The notes: generated from the sequence alone by a model not told the origin. Counted from the stretch's first letter, positions 8,894 to 18,466 are shown. The stretch is 35,165 bases of DNA from an uncultured Lachnospiraceae bacterium (GCA_947627245.1 CANQVH010000037.1:1-35165), one strand, 5' to 3'. Translations and numbers: made by a program.

Positions 8894-11498
8894 GGCTCGC
8901 TTCACCCCACCTTCTGTCAATCTCGCTTAAAATCTTCTCGTATTTTTTCATCAACGGCTCATGGTTTTGCAGAAGCTTTTCCTGATCGCTCTCTTTTCCC
9001 GCCATCTCCTGCGCCAGCGCCATTTCGTAGAGTGCATTAGCCCCGATCATCTTCGAAGAGCTTTTCAGCGAATGCACCTCGATCGTGTAATTCTTCCAGT
9101 CTTGCTGCGCGAACAGGCGCTCCAGCTTCTCTGTGACTTCCTCCCGCGTATCATAGTAGATGCCTACGATCTCTAGGAAGCCTTCCTCATCCCCGCCGCA
9201 GTATGTAAGACCCTGCTGCATGTCAATCTCGTCCGCTCCGGCTGTCTCATCCGCCACCTGTATCTCGCTTCCGACTGACGCTTGGACACTCTCCGACTCT
9301 TTCACGCCATCCATTTTGTCACTAATTCTCTTTGCTTCTTCCGAATTTTTCTGTATGGTTTTTTCTATATTCAATTCGTTCTGTCTTTTCTGTATATTCT
9401 TCTCTGCTTTCGATTCGTTCAAACTCTCCCGCGGCGGCTCATCCTCCACATTCTCGCGCAGAAGCTCCGACGGCAGATATTGCTTCAGCACACGCTCGAG
9501 ATTCGTCAGCTCCACCGGCTTCGCCACAAAATCGGTAAAGCCTTCCGCAAGGAACATCTCCCTTGCCCCGCCGATCGCGTTGGCTGTCAGAGCCACGATC
9601 GGGACGCTCTTGTAATAAGCCCCCGACATCCCACGAATCCGATGCATCGCCTCCACGCCGTCCATCTCCGGCATCATGTGATCCATGAAGATCAGATCAA
9701 AGTGCAGGCGCTCCACCATCTTCAGCGCCTCCACGCCGCCCATCGCAGTAAAATATTTCAGCTTGTACGGTTTGAGCAGCCCCTCCATCACCTTCAGATT
9801 CATGACGCTGTCGTCCACCACCAGCACGCTCGTCTCCGGCGCGATGAACCGGTGGAGCAGCGTGTGTCCGCCGTCCCTTCTCTGCTGATGATATTCTCCG
9901 TTCAGGATTTCGGCCAGCGTCAGAGCGTAGAACGGTTTGTACACCACCTGAATCTTTCCGTCTACTTTGACGTTATCATTGCGGTCCAGCACAAGGATCA
10001 CCGTGAGCCGCCCGGAAAGCTCCGCGAAAAATTTTGTATCCTCCCGGTACTCCCGGCCTGTGATGATCGCGTGCGTATACTTTCCCTTTGCCAGACGTCC
10101 CTTAAATTCGGCGAGCGTCCTCGTATGCAACAGTGAAACCTCCAGTTGCGCCGCCATATCCCGGATATTTTTTACAAAGTAATCCCGAACCTCTACCCCG
10201 TCAAATCCCTCCGGATCAATATAAGAGATAGTGCGAACTTTTTCTTTCTCCCTCAGGCTGATCATCGGCTTGTCGTTGCGTACCTGCTGCGGCACCGCAA
10301 AGCGAAATCCGCTGCCTCTGCCCGCTTCGCTCTCAATCTGCAGGAACCCCTTCATCAGAGCCATGATCTTTCTGGAAATCGCAATCCCCAGACCGATACC
10401 GCTCTGCTCCCGATTCTTCTTCGTGTCCGCCTGATACAAACCCCTGCTGAGATTTTCAATCTCCTCCGGCCGTAACCCGATACCCGTGTCCCGCACCGCG
10501 ACACTCAAGTTCACTCCGTAGCTTTCCTTTCTGGCGGTCGCCGTGATCACGATGCCGCCCTTTTTCGTGAATTTGATCGCGTTCGTGATCAGGTTGTTCA
10601 TGACGCGGCAGATCTTCTCGCGGTCGCCCCACAGCTCGCACGGAATCTGCGGGTCGCAGTTCACGATCATCTCCAGCCCCTTCTCGTCATTCTGCGCCAT
10701 CGTCATATTGATCACGTCGTTGATGACGGACGCGAAATTGTAGCTCTCTTCATTCAGGGACAGCGCGCCCGTCTGCAGCTCCGAGAAATCCAGAACGTCG
10801 CTGACGATCGCCAACAGCTTCCGGGACGCCGTCTGAATGTGAAACATATCCTGCCGGACCTCCGGGGAAAGCTCCTCCCTTTGCACCAGCTCGCTCATAC
10901 CGTTGATCGTATTGAGCGGCGTCCGTATCTCATGGGAGATGTTCGCCATAAACTCGTCCTTGCTGTGCTCCGCCTGACGCAGATCATCGATCGTCCGAAG
11001 CAGCGCATTGTTCATATTAAGTGTTTTTTTCACAGATTGCAGGGAAAAATAGAGAATACTTCCGACACAGAAAAAGCCGAGCAGAAGATTTGTGATATCC
11101 TGCCCGCCTGTCAGGCTGACCGTGCGCCGTATCAAGATGTGATAGATCGCAAGCACAGCGACAACCAGCACATTACTCCACAGACAGAGGGCGTCGTTCA
11201 GCAAGCTGACCATCACGATCAGCAAGCAGGACAGGATCAGCATATTCGAGAAATAAGGCGTGATCATACCGTAGATCAGCAAAAAAAGATCCAGCACCGC
11301 CGTCATGATCGCGACCCTCTGCCGATGCGTGAAAAGATTTTTCAGATAGAAAACCCAGAACACGGGCAGGCAGACCAGCATGGGGATTGAAATCAGGAAC
11401 ACCCGCACGATCAATAATCCGACGACAAGCGCAAAGACAGTCAGGAAACTGTACATCCGCAAAAATTTCCGCTCCGCATCCTTCTCAATCTCGTACAT
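8880..11498 (-). CDS. Hybrid histidine kinase with pseudo-receiver, receiver and HPt domains
   Basis: A protein of 872 residues starting at ATG 11498, which follows GGGAGGCGG; a longer TTG-initiated reading from 11558 lacks such a site. Residues 15-155 hold about six hydrophobic segments with no large extracellular sensor. HisKA has SHEIRTP with His189. The HATPase domain follows (NNLITNAIKFT, DTGIGL, SGIGLGIAISRK). Residues 420-535 have a receiver-like fold pattern without a phospho-acceptor Asp but with KPF at 521. A true receiver at 556-675 has DD 562-563, Asp606 and Lys660. A charged linker (680-755) leads to an HPt domain with His809 in EVHSLKSSS. It can therefore run a full His-Asp-His relay, and its HPt might also serve the overlapping downstream kinase, which lacks one. 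The final response regulator is not in the window. Confidence 0.88.
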   Translation of the reverse strand: MYEIEKDAERKFLRMYSFLTVFALVVGLLIVRVFLISIPMLVCLPVFWVFYLKNLFTHRQRVAIMTAVLDLFLLIYGMITPYFSNMLILSCLLIVMVSLLNDALCLWSNVLVVAVLAIYHILIRRTVSLTGGQDITNLLLGFFCVGSILYFSLQSVKKTLNMNNALLRTIDDLRQAEHSKDEFMANISHEIRTPLNTINGMSELVQREELSPEVRQDMFHIQTASRKLLAIVSDVLDFSELQTGALSLNEESYNFASVINDVINMTMAQNDEKGLEMIVNCDPQIPCELWGDREKICRVMNNLITNAIKFTKKGGIVITATARKESYGVNLSVAVRDTGIGLRPEEIENLSRGLYQADTKKNREQSGIGLGIAISRKIMALMKGFLQIESEAGRGSGFRFAVPQQVRNDKPMISLREKEKVRTISYIDPEGFDGVEVRDYFVKNIRDMAAQLEVSLLHTRTLAEFKGRLAKGKYTHAIITGREYREDTKFFAELSGRLTVILVLDRNDNVKVDGKIQVVYKPFYALTLAEILNGEYHQQRRDGGHTLLHRFIAPETSVLVVDDSVMNLKVMEGLLKPYKLKYFTAMGGVEALKMVERLHFDLIFMDHMMPEMDGVEAMHRIRGMSGAYYKSVPIVALTANAIGGAREMFLAEGFTDFVAKPVELTNLERVLKQYLPSELLRENVEDEPPRESLNESKAEKNIQKRQNELNIEKTIQKNSEEAKRISDKMDGVKESESVQASVGSEIQVADETAGADEIDMQQGLTYCGGDEEGFLEIVGIYYDTREEVTEKLERLFAQQDWKNYTIEVHSLKSSSKMIGANALYEMALAQEMAGKESDQEKLLQNHEPLMKKYEKILSEIDRRWGEASHDQR

Positions 11499-11606
11499 AA
11501 TTGCCGCCTCCCTATCAGAATCGCCCGAAAATGACTGCTCCGTCTCAGATAGTCGCAACAGGCGTTTTGACTGTTTCGATCATATCAACTGCCGAAAAAG
11601 CAGTTT

Positions 11607-11635
11607 ATTATATCACATCGAAACATCCCGGGCAA
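11607..11635 (-). promoter_or_regulatory. Promoter of the two-kinase operon
   Basis: On the minus strand TTGCCC (11635-11630) and TATAAT (11612-11607) are 17 bp apart, and the -10 is extended (TGATATAAT). The site lies between the kdgK terminator and the kinase start, so the kinases form a separate transcript with a leader of roughly 100 nt. Confidence 0.65.
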
Positions 11636-11674
11636 TTTGTACAGCATGAAATGACTCATCAGATGCACGAAAGG

Positions 11675-11721
11675 GAAAACAAAAGACAGAGCTGCCGCCT
11701 CATCTGACAACAGCTCTGTCT
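11675..11721 (-). terminator. Rho-independent terminator of the sugar-acid operon
   Basis: On the minus strand an 11-bp perfect stem (AGACAGAGCTG with CAGCTCTGTCT, 16-nt loop) is followed by TTTTGTTTTCCC. It lies 12 bp past the kdgK stop. Confidence 0.88.
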
Positions 11722-11732
11722 CAATAACCTGT

Positions 11733-12830
11733 TTACCTCTGTACGCGCGCGCCCGCGCCGCCCATGATGGCCTCTACTTCCTTCTTGCTCGCCATCGTGG
11801 TGTCGCCCGGCGTCGTCATCGCCAGCGCGCCGTGAGCCGCGCCGTACTCCACAGCCAACTGCGCGTCTCCGGTCGTCATCAATCCGTAGATCAGTCCGGA
11901 AGCGAAGGAATCTCCGCCGCCGACACGATCCATGATCTCCAGACCCTTATAATCCTTCGCCTTGCAGATCTCACCATCCGCCCAGCAAATCGCGCTCCAG
12001 TCGTTCACGGTCGCGGTCTTCACCTCGCGCAGCGTCGTGGCGACCGCCTTGAAGTTCGGATAGGTCTTCGCGGCCTCGCCGATCATCTTTCTGTAGCCGT
12101 CGAGATTGAGCTCCTTCAGATTTTCATCGTTGCCCTCAATCTCGAAGCCTAAGCATGCCGTGAAATCCTCCTCATTGCCGATCATAACGTCCACATACTT
12201 CGCGATCTCCTTGTTGACCTCCTGCGCCTTCGCCTGTCCGCCGATCGCGCTCCACATGGACGGGCGATAATTGAGATCATAGGAAACGACCGTCCCGTAT
12301 TTTTTCGCCGTCTTGATCGCGGAGAGCACCGTCTCGCAGGACTGCTCCGAGAGCGCCGCGTAGATACCGCCCGTGTGCAGCCAGCGCGCCCCGAGTTCAC
12401 CGAAAATATAGTCAAAGTCAAAATCCTCCGGTGTCGCCTTCGAGATCGCGGTGTTCGCCCGATCAGAGCAGCCGACCGCGCCCCGGATACCAAAACCACG
12501 CTCGGTAAAATTCAGCCCGTTGCGGCAGACGCGCCCGATGCCGTCTGTCTTCATCCATTTAATCAGGGATGTGTCCACACCACCCTGAAGAATAAAATCC
12601 TCCATCAATTTTCCCACTTCGTTGTCCGCAAATGCCGTGATGACCGCCGTCTTCAGCCCGAAGCAGCGCCGCAGTCCGCGCACGACATTGTACTCTCCGC
12701 CGCCTTCCCAAGCGCGGAAGCTCCTCGCCGTGCGGATTCTGCCCTCGCCCGGATCAAGGCGGAGCATCACCTCGCCCAGAGAAACCGCATCATACCGGCA
12801 TTCATTCGCCGGACGTAAATTCAGATCCAT
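11733..12830 (-). CDS. kdgK: 2-keto-3-deoxygluconate kinase (PfkB family)
   Basis: A 365-residue ribokinase/PfkB sugar kinase. The second PfkB signature is DRVGGGDSFASGL, with catalytic base Asp307. The N-terminal substrate region has SLGEVMLRLDP and WEGGGEYNV. The expected reaction is phosphorylation of KDG to KDPG by ATP in the cytosol. The assignment rests on the family plus its position directly after the KDPG aldolase gene and beside uxuA and uxuB. A longer reading from ATG 12851 overlaps the eda stop, but AAAGGAG sits 11 nt before ATG 12830, so I chose 12830. It is the last gene of the operon and is followed by a strong terminator. A related sugar kinase with another keto-sugar substrate is possible but less likely. 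Confidence 0.9.
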   Translation of the reverse strand: MDLNLRPANECRYDAVSLGEVMLRLDPGEGRIRTARSFRAWEGGGEYNVVRGLRRCFGLKTAVITAFADNEVGKLMEDFILQGGVDTSLIKWMKTDGIGRVCRNGLNFTERGFGIRGAVGCSDRANTAISKATPEDFDFDYIFGELGARWLHTGGIYAALSEQSCETVLSAIKTAKKYGTVVSYDLNYRPSMWSAIGGQAKAQEVNKEIAKYVDVMIGNEEDFTACLGFEIEGNDENLKELNLDGYRKMIGEAAKTYPNFKAVATTLREVKTATVNDWSAICWADGEICKAKDYKGLEIMDRVGGGDSFASGLIYGLMTTGDAQLAVEYGAAHGALAMTTPGDTTMASKKEVEAIMGGAGARVQR

Positions 12831-12847
12831 ACTATCTCTCACTCCTT

Positions 12848-13486
12848 TCATCCGTGAATCTGCTTCACCAGCGCGACAGCCTCCGCCGTCAGCACGCGAA
12901 TCTTGTCAAACTCGCCTGCTTTTACGAGATCACCTTTTACCATCCAGCTCCCGCCGCAGGCAATAATCTTGTCGCAGCTTAAATAACTCTCCAGATTCTT
13001 CGCGTTCACACCGCCCGTCGGCATAAACTTTATCTCCGTATACGGAGCCGCCAATGCCTTGATCGTCGCGATGCCGCCGAACTGCTCCGCCGGGAAAAAT
13101 TTCAAGATCTTCAGACCTCTCTTCACGGCCTGCGCCACCTCCGACGGAGTGATGCAGCCCGGAAACACCGGGATTCCCTTTTCCAAGCAGTAGTCCACGA
13201 TCTCCGGATCGAAGCCCGGGCTGACGATAAATTTCGCGCCGGCAGCCACAGCCCGGTCTACCTGCTCCGTTGTCAGGACCGTGCCGGCCCCGATGAACAT
13301 CTCCGGATACTCCTTCGACATACGCTTGATCGATTCCTCCGCGGCGTCCGTCCGGAACGTAACCTCCGCGCACGGCAGGCCGCCCTCGCACAGCGCTTTC
13401 GCCAACGGCGCCGCATCCTTCGCATCGTTCAGCACGACAACCGGAACCACGCCCAGTTCCTGAATTTTCTCTGCTACATTGCTCAT
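12848..13486 (-). CDS. eda: KDPG/KHG aldolase
   Basis: A 212-residue class I aldolase that cleaves 2-keto-3-deoxy-6-phosphogluconate to pyruvate and glyceraldehyde 3-phosphate. Family signatures are clear: EVTFRT with Glu41, FIGAGTVLT, VSPGFDPE, and LKFFPAEQFGG with Schiff-base Lys129, then PTGGV. I start at ATG 13486 (MSNVAEKIQELG), where the family normally begins. An in-frame extension to 13591 adds 35 residues with no family likeness. A GGCGGTGA-type ribosome binding site precedes the chosen ATG. The gene is 17 bp upstream of kdgK, so the pair catalyses consecutive steps from one transcript. The family also acts on 4-hydroxy-2-oxoglutarate. Confidence 0.94.
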   Translation of the reverse strand: MSNVAEKIQELGVVPVVVLNDAKDAAPLAKALCEGGLPCAEVTFRTDAAEESIKRMSKEYPEMFIGAGTVLTTEQVDRAVAAGAKFIVSPGFDPEIVDYCLEKGIPVFPGCITPSEVAQAVKRGLKILKFFPAEQFGGIATIKALAAPYTEIKFMPTGGVNAKNLESYLSCDKIIACGGSWMVKGDLVKAGEFDKIRVLTAEAVALVKQIHG

Positions 13487-13645
13487 ATTCTTCACCGCCT
13501 GTCCCCATATTTTCTGGATTATTTCCACAAATGCCATATTCTTCTCTGCCGGATACCCTTTCAGAGACAATCTGCAAACCGCATTCACCATCTTATTTAA
13601 TCATCTGTGACGCATGTTCCGATAATTATCGCTTTTTTCTGTCGT

Positions 13646-15304
13646 TCAGCCCTCGGTATATTTCTTTAGTGTCGCGCGCACCGCCCCCGGCCCCGCGATC
13701 AGCTCCCGGAAATACCCGCACACCTGTCCGGCCATGCCGACCTCATACAGATTCACGCCGAATATTTTCGCATTTTCGAGAACCGGCTTCAGGGCAGCTT
13801 CTACATCCACCGCTTCTTCTGTGCTTCCGTTCGCATTCCCCGCTTTATCCGCCGCAGCTCCAAGCTTGATCCCCGCGACGTACGGACACACCGTGTCGAG
13901 CAGCGGATCCGGACTCAGCTCAAATGTCTTCCCCTCGTCGTCCACCGCCATCAGATAGCGCAGCCAGCCCGTAAAGACGAGTGGGATCAGCTTCAGATCA
14001 CTGACCCTGCGATCCGGGGATGCCGCGTAGGCTTTAATCGTCTCACCGAAACGGATCGACAGCTTCTGAGAGGTGTCCGTGGCAATCCTCTGCGGCGTAT
14101 CCGGCATGAACGGATTCGGAACACGCACGTTCAGCACGGTATCGATAAATTCCTTCGGATCGAGCACGCCGGGATTTACCACGACCGGCAGTCCCTCCAC
14201 ATAACCGATTGTCTCAACCAGCTTGCGAAGCTGCGCATCCTTCATCTCGTCGGAAATTTTCTGATATCCGAGCAGACAGCCGAAAACAGCCAGTGCTGTG
14301 TGCAGCGGGTTCAGGCAGGTGCAGACCTTCATCTTTTCGACCTTGTCCACGGTCTCACGGTCCGTGAACATGAGTCCCGCCTTCTCAAGCTCCGGCCTGC
14401 CGTTCGGGAACGCGTCCTCGATCACCAGATACTCGCACTCTTCCGCGTTGACAAACGGAGCCACATAAGTATTTTTGGATGTGATGACCGGCTCAAGCTC
14501 CTCCAGCCCATCCTTGCGCAGAATCGCCTCCACCGACGCGTCCGGGCGCGGCGTGATCTTGTCGATCATCGTCCATGGGAACGTCACTTTCTTCTTATTG
14601 TTCACATAGGCGAGGAACCCCGTGTCCGCAGTTTTATTTTCGGTCCAATTTTCCGCAAAGGTCTCAATCGCCGCGTACAGCTTGTCGCCGTTGTGGGAAC
14701 AGTTGTCCATGCTCACCATAGCGATTGGCTTTTCGCCTGCCTGATACCGGCTGTACAAAAGAGACGCCACCTTGCCGATATAGCTGACCGGCTTCTTCGG
14801 CCCCGCCTCAAAGTCCGCCTTTACATCCGGCAAAAGCTCTCCCTTGCCGTTTACGAGACTGTAGCCCTTCTCCGTGATCGTAAAGGTCACCATCTGCAGG
14901 GAATCCTTTGCGAAAATCTCCTTCAGCCTGCCGTACTCCGCCTCGTTTCCGGAATCGAGGATATGCGATTCCACCACGCTGCCGATCACGGTCTTCTCCA
15001 CGCTGCCGTCCGCCTTCAGCGTCACCAGCACAGAATAATTGTCGTGCGGATGATACATTTTCTCAATGATCTCATAGTCGAAACCTTCCGCCGCCACCAG
15101 ACCTCTGTCAATCACGCCTTCGTCCAGCAGTCTCTGTACCACGTTCGCCTGAAACGCGCGGAAAATATTTCCTCCGCCGAAATGGATCCAGAACGGATTC
15201 TCATAAGTCGCCGCCGTCACCGCCGCCCGGTCAAACTGCGGAAGCTGGTATCCGGCCGCGGTCCATGTTTCTCTGTCTCTTAGTCCGTCGCTATTGAGTT
15301 TCAT
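13646..15304 (-). CDS. uxuB: Fructuronate reductase / mannitol dehydrogenase family oxidoreductase
   Basis: A 552-residue long-chain polyol dehydrogenase. The NAD-binding loop is FGGGNIFRAF (about residues 42-51), and the C-terminal domain carries the family active-site pattern seen as KVCTCLNPLHTALAVFG, equivalent to the K-N-H catalytic set. In this pathway it interconverts D-fructuronate and D-mannonate with NAD(H). It is longer than E. coli UxuB but fits a long Clostridia subgroup. The ribosome binding site is AAAGGGAGG with good spacing to ATG 15304. The uxuA gene is 72 bp upstream in the same operon, which supports the mannonate assignment over mannitol or tagaturonate. Substrate specificity is inferred. 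Confidence 0.9.
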   Translation of the reverse strand: MKLNSDGLRDRETWTAAGYQLPQFDRAAVTAATYENPFWIHFGGGNIFRAFQANVVQRLLDEGVIDRGLVAAEGFDYEIIEKMYHPHDNYSVLVTLKADGSVEKTVIGSVVESHILDSGNEAEYGRLKEIFAKDSLQMVTFTITEKGYSLVNGKGELLPDVKADFEAGPKKPVSYIGKVASLLYSRYQAGEKPIAMVSMDNCSHNGDKLYAAIETFAENWTENKTADTGFLAYVNNKKKVTFPWTMIDKITPRPDASVEAILRKDGLEELEPVITSKNTYVAPFVNAEECEYLVIEDAFPNGRPELEKAGLMFTDRETVDKVEKMKVCTCLNPLHTALAVFGCLLGYQKISDEMKDAQLRKLVETIGYVEGLPVVVNPGVLDPKEFIDTVLNVRVPNPFMPDTPQRIATDTSQKLSIRFGETIKAYAASPDRRVSDLKLIPLVFTGWLRYLMAVDDEGKTFELSPDPLLDTVCPYVAGIKLGAAADKAGNANGSTEEAVDVEAALKPVLENAKIFGVNLYEVGMAGQVCGYFRELIAGPGAVRATLKKYTEG

Positions 15305-15376
15305 GGGTACCTCCCTTTCATTTAAACCAATATCTGTTCACATCAAAATGATGATACGAAGCAAAGCCGGCGCGAA

Positions 15377-16453
15377 TTATGCCTTAGCCTTATGGCTTTT
15401 ATCGATCGCTTCCCACAGGCCGTTGAGATAGGTCGCTCCGAGCGCCCTGTCGTACAGCCCGTAACCCGGCATGGCGACCTCGTCCCAGATCATACGCCCA
15501 TGATCCGGCCGGATCGGCCCGGAAAAGCCTGTCTCATAGAGCGCCCGCATGATCTCGTACATATCAAACGAACCGTCCGAGGACAGATGCGCCGCCTCCT
15601 CAAAATTGGTCGGCGAAATAAATTTCAGATTGCGCACATGCGCGAAATGAATCCTGCCCTTCAGCGCGCGGATCATGTGCGGAAGGTCGTTGTTCAGGTT
15701 CGTCCCGTAGGAGCCGGAGCAAAATGTTACGCCGTTGTGCGGATTGTCCACCATTTTCATCATGCGGAGAATGTTTTCCTCATTGATGATGATGCGCTGC
15801 AGCCCGAACACGCTCCATGCCGGATCGTCCGGATGGATCGCCATGTTGATGTCGTACTTGTCGCACACCGGCATGATCTTCTCCAAGAAGTATTTCAGAT
15901 TCGCGAACAGCTTTTCGTCGTCCACGTCTTTGTACAGCGCGAACAGCTCCTTCACCTTTGCCATGCGCTCCGGCTCCCAGCCGGGCATGACCGTCCCGTT
16001 CGTGTCGCCTGCGATGGACTCAAACATCTTCTCGGGATCCAGCGCGTCGACCGCCTCCTGTGTGTACGCGAGAACCGTGGAGCCGTCCGCTCTCCGGCGC
16101 GCCAGCTCCGTGCGCGTCCAGTCAAAGACCGGCATGAAATTATAGCAGACCAGATGGATGTCTTCTTTGCCCAGATTTTCCAGCGTCTCGATATAGTTGG
16201 CAATGTACTGCTCCCGTTCGGGGACGCCCGTCTTGATCGCGTCGTGAATGTTGACGCTCTCGATGCCCGCGATATGAAGCCCGGCCGCTTCTACCTCTTC
16301 CTTCAGCGCGTGAATGCGCTCCCGGCTCCACACCTCTCCCGGCGCAGTGTCATACAAGGTTGTGATCACGCCGGTCACGCCCGGAATCTGGCGGATCTGT
16401 TTCAACGTGACGGTATCAAATTTGCTCCCGTACCACCTGAGTGTCATTTCCAT
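15377..16453 (-). CDS. uxuA: D-mannonate dehydratase
   Basis: A 358-residue TIM-barrel enzyme that converts D-mannonate to 2-keto-3-deoxygluconate. Recognisable segments in order are MTLRWYG at the start, IESVNIHDAIK, CYNFMPVFDWTRT, IHPDDPAWSVFG, FCSGSYGTN, HFAHVRN and RPDHGRM. The last four carry the His, Cys and Asp residues expected to bind the divalent metal. The start ATG 16453 follows AAGGGGGA. The full family length is present and undamaged. It lies between the IlvD/Edd-type dehydratase and uxuB, so the operon encodes two different dehydratases that can feed KDG. Confidence 0.95.
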   Translation of the reverse strand: MEMTLRWYGSKFDTVTLKQIRQIPGVTGVITTLYDTAPGEVWSRERIHALKEEVEAAGLHIAGIESVNIHDAIKTGVPEREQYIANYIETLENLGKEDIHLVCYNFMPVFDWTRTELARRRADGSTVLAYTQEAVDALDPEKMFESIAGDTNGTVMPGWEPERMAKVKELFALYKDVDDEKLFANLKYFLEKIMPVCDKYDINMAIHPDDPAWSVFGLQRIIINEENILRMMKMVDNPHNGVTFCSGSYGTNLNNDLPHMIRALKGRIHFAHVRNLKFISPTNFEEAAHLSSDGSFDMYEIMRALYETGFSGPIRPDHGRMIWDEVAMPGYGLYDRALGATYLNGLWEAIDKSHKAKA

Positions 16454-16542
16454 AACTGCTGTCCCCCTTTTTCATCTGCTTTTTTATTTTCTATTTTATA
16501 AATTTCTGTCCGCAACGTCAAGCCGAAGACAGCCGTTTATCA

Positions 16543-18288
16543 TCAGTCAAACTTCAAGTATGCGCCCTTCATCGGCGACGCGGCCAACTCGGAAAACAGG
16601 CGCAGCGTCCCGCGCGGATATTTCGCCGGCTTCGGCTGCCAGTTCTTCCGGCGCTCCGCGAGAATCGCGTCGATCTCCTCCGGCGTCCGGCGCTCTCCCT
16701 TGACGCCGACGATCTCCAGAACCCGCTGTTCTACATCTAAATGGATCAGGTCGCCTTCCTCCACCAGCGCAATCGGTCCCCCGGCCTGCGCCTCCGGGCT
16801 GCAGTGCCCGATCACCGGCCCGGTGGAAGCGCCGGAAAAGCGCCCGTCCGTGATCAGGGCGATCGTCCTGCCAAGTTCCTTATCGCTGGAGATTGCCTCC
16901 GAGGTATAGAACATCTCCGGCATGCCGGAGCCCTTCGGGCCCTCATAGCGGATAAACACCGCGTCGCCCGGTTTCACCTTGTGATGGAGCACCGCGTCGA
17001 TGCAGTCCTCCTCGCAGTCGAACGGTCTCGCGTTCAGAACCGCGGAGAACATTTCCTTCGGACATGCGGTGTGCTTGATCACGGCGCCCTCCGGAGCCAG
17101 ATTTCCCTTCAGGATGGCGATCGAGCCGCCTGTCCCGATCGGCTTGTCAAACGGGCGGATGATGTCCTCTCTTGTAAGACTGAGGCCGTATTTCTTGTTC
17201 GCCTCGTCCAGCCAGTGCTGACACTTCTCATAGAATCCGTTTTTCTTAAGATCCTCCAAATTCTCTCCGAGCGTTTTGCCGGTGACGGTCATCACGTCCA
17301 GATGGAGCACGCTCTTGATCTCTTCCATGATCGCCGGAACGCCGCCCGCATAGTAGAAGAACTCCGCCGGCCAGCGCCCCGCGGGGCGAAGATCCAGAAG
17401 ATAATGCGCGCCCCTGTGAAGACGGTCGAAGGTGTCTCCGTCTATCTCAATGCCGTACTCGTGGGCGATCGCCGGAAGGTGCAGCAGAGAGTTGGTCGAA
17501 CCTGAAATCGCCGCGTGTACCATGATCGCGTTCTCAAAGCTGTCCATCGTCATGATATCGGACGGACGCATATGCTCCATCGTCGCCAGCTTCACCGCCA
17601 GCTTTCCTGCCTCCTTCGCGTACTCAAGCAGATCCGGGCTCGTCGCCGGAAGCAACGCGCTCCCCGGAAGCGTCAACCCAAGCGCTTCTGCCATGATCTG
17701 CATCGTGGAGGCCGTCCCGATGAAGGAGCACGCGCCGCAGCTCGGGCAGGCGTTGCACTTCGCCCAGTTCAGCTTCTCCTCGTCGATCTCGCCGCGCTCA
17801 TACATCGCGCTGTACATGCCAAGCTGCTCCAGCGTCAGCAGCTCGGGTCCCGCCGCCATCGTTCCGCCCGTCACGACGACAGAAGGGATATTTACCCTAG
17901 CGAGTCCCATCAAGTTGCCGGGCATGCCTTTGTCGCAGCTTGCGATATAGACGCCGGCGTCAAAAGGCGTTGCGTTCGCCTGTATCTCGATCATATTCGC
18001 GATCATCTCACGGCTCGCCAGCGAGAAATTGATCCCGTCGTTTCCCTGACTCTCGCCGTCGCACATATCAGTGGTAAAATACCGCGCGCCGTGACCGCCT
18101 GCCTCGGCGATCCCTTCTACCGCGGCGTTCACGAGCGTGTCCAGATGTCCGGAACCCGGGTGGCTGTCGCCAAAGGTGCTCTCGACAAAAATCTGCGGTT
18201 TTCCAAGATCCTCCGGCTTCCAACCCGTCCCCAGACGGAGCGGGTCAAGCTCCGGAGCGTTTTTTCTGAATTCCTGACTTCTTAACAT
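16543..18288 (-). CDS. IlvD/Edd-family sugar-acid dehydratase (YjhG/YagF-like)
   Basis: A 581-residue iron-sulfur dehydratase. Start ATG 18288 follows AAAGGAGACGG; a longer in-frame reading to 18360 has no such site. Family motifs include CDKGMPGNLMG (Cys118), CNACPSCGACSFIGTAST (Cys187), ENAIMVHAAISGSTN, DVMTVTGKTLGENL, NLAPEGAVIK and DGRFSGASTG, then GHCSPEAQAGGPIALV. The segment DSHPGSGHL (41-49) has no Cys at the place where some 2Fe-2S sugar-acid dehydratases have one. The sequence reads closer to the E. coli YjhG/YagF xylonate dehydratase group, as I remember it, than to biosynthetic IlvD. Neighbours in sugar-acid breakdown also argue against valine/isoleucine synthesis. Likely substrates are gluconate, xylonate or a similar aldonate, giving a 2-keto-3-deoxy acid. 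The exact substrate cannot be read from sequence. Confidence 0.85.
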   Translation of the reverse strand: MLRSQEFRKNAPELDPLRLGTGWKPEDLGKPQIFVESTFGDSHPGSGHLDTLVNAAVEGIAEAGGHGARYFTTDMCDGESQGNDGINFSLASREMIANMIEIQANATPFDAGVYIASCDKGMPGNLMGLARVNIPSVVVTGGTMAAGPELLTLEQLGMYSAMYERGEIDEEKLNWAKCNACPSCGACSFIGTASTMQIMAEALGLTLPGSALLPATSPDLLEYAKEAGKLAVKLATMEHMRPSDIMTMDSFENAIMVHAAISGSTNSLLHLPAIAHEYGIEIDGDTFDRLHRGAHYLLDLRPAGRWPAEFFYYAGGVPAIMEEIKSVLHLDVMTVTGKTLGENLEDLKKNGFYEKCQHWLDEANKKYGLSLTREDIIRPFDKPIGTGGSIAILKGNLAPEGAVIKHTACPKEMFSAVLNARPFDCEEDCIDAVLHHKVKPGDAVFIRYEGPKGSGMPEMFYTSEAISSDKELGRTIALITDGRFSGASTGPVIGHCSPEAQAGGPIALVEEGDLIHLDVEQRVLEIVGVKGERRTPEEIDAILAERRKNWQPKPAKYPRGTLRLFSELAASPMKGAYLKFD

Positions 18289-18466
18289 ATCCGTCTCCTT
18301 TCCGTTTCTCTCATATAAATCTCCATTCCGCCGGTTTCCAGTCGACGGCATGAATCGCAATGAAAATCTGTTTTCACATTATGAATTTTGCCTGTTCATC
18401 CGTCCAGAACCTGAACAGATCATCCACCCCTGCATCAGGCTGTGTGCCCGCAAAGATAAGATCCTT

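Noticed and set aside
13487..13591. N-terminal 35-residue extension of the aldolase
   Set aside because: No family likeness. The usual aldolase start at 13486 has its own ribosome binding site.
13620..13631. Perfect palindrome CGATAATTATCG followed by a T run on the plus strand
   Set aside because: It looks like half a terminator, but the surrounding genes are on the other strand and the stem has almost no loop.
16543..18288. Biosynthetic IlvD (branched-chain amino acids)
   Set aside because: Sequence details resemble YjhG/YagF and every neighbour is in sugar-acid catabolism. No ilv gene is nearby.
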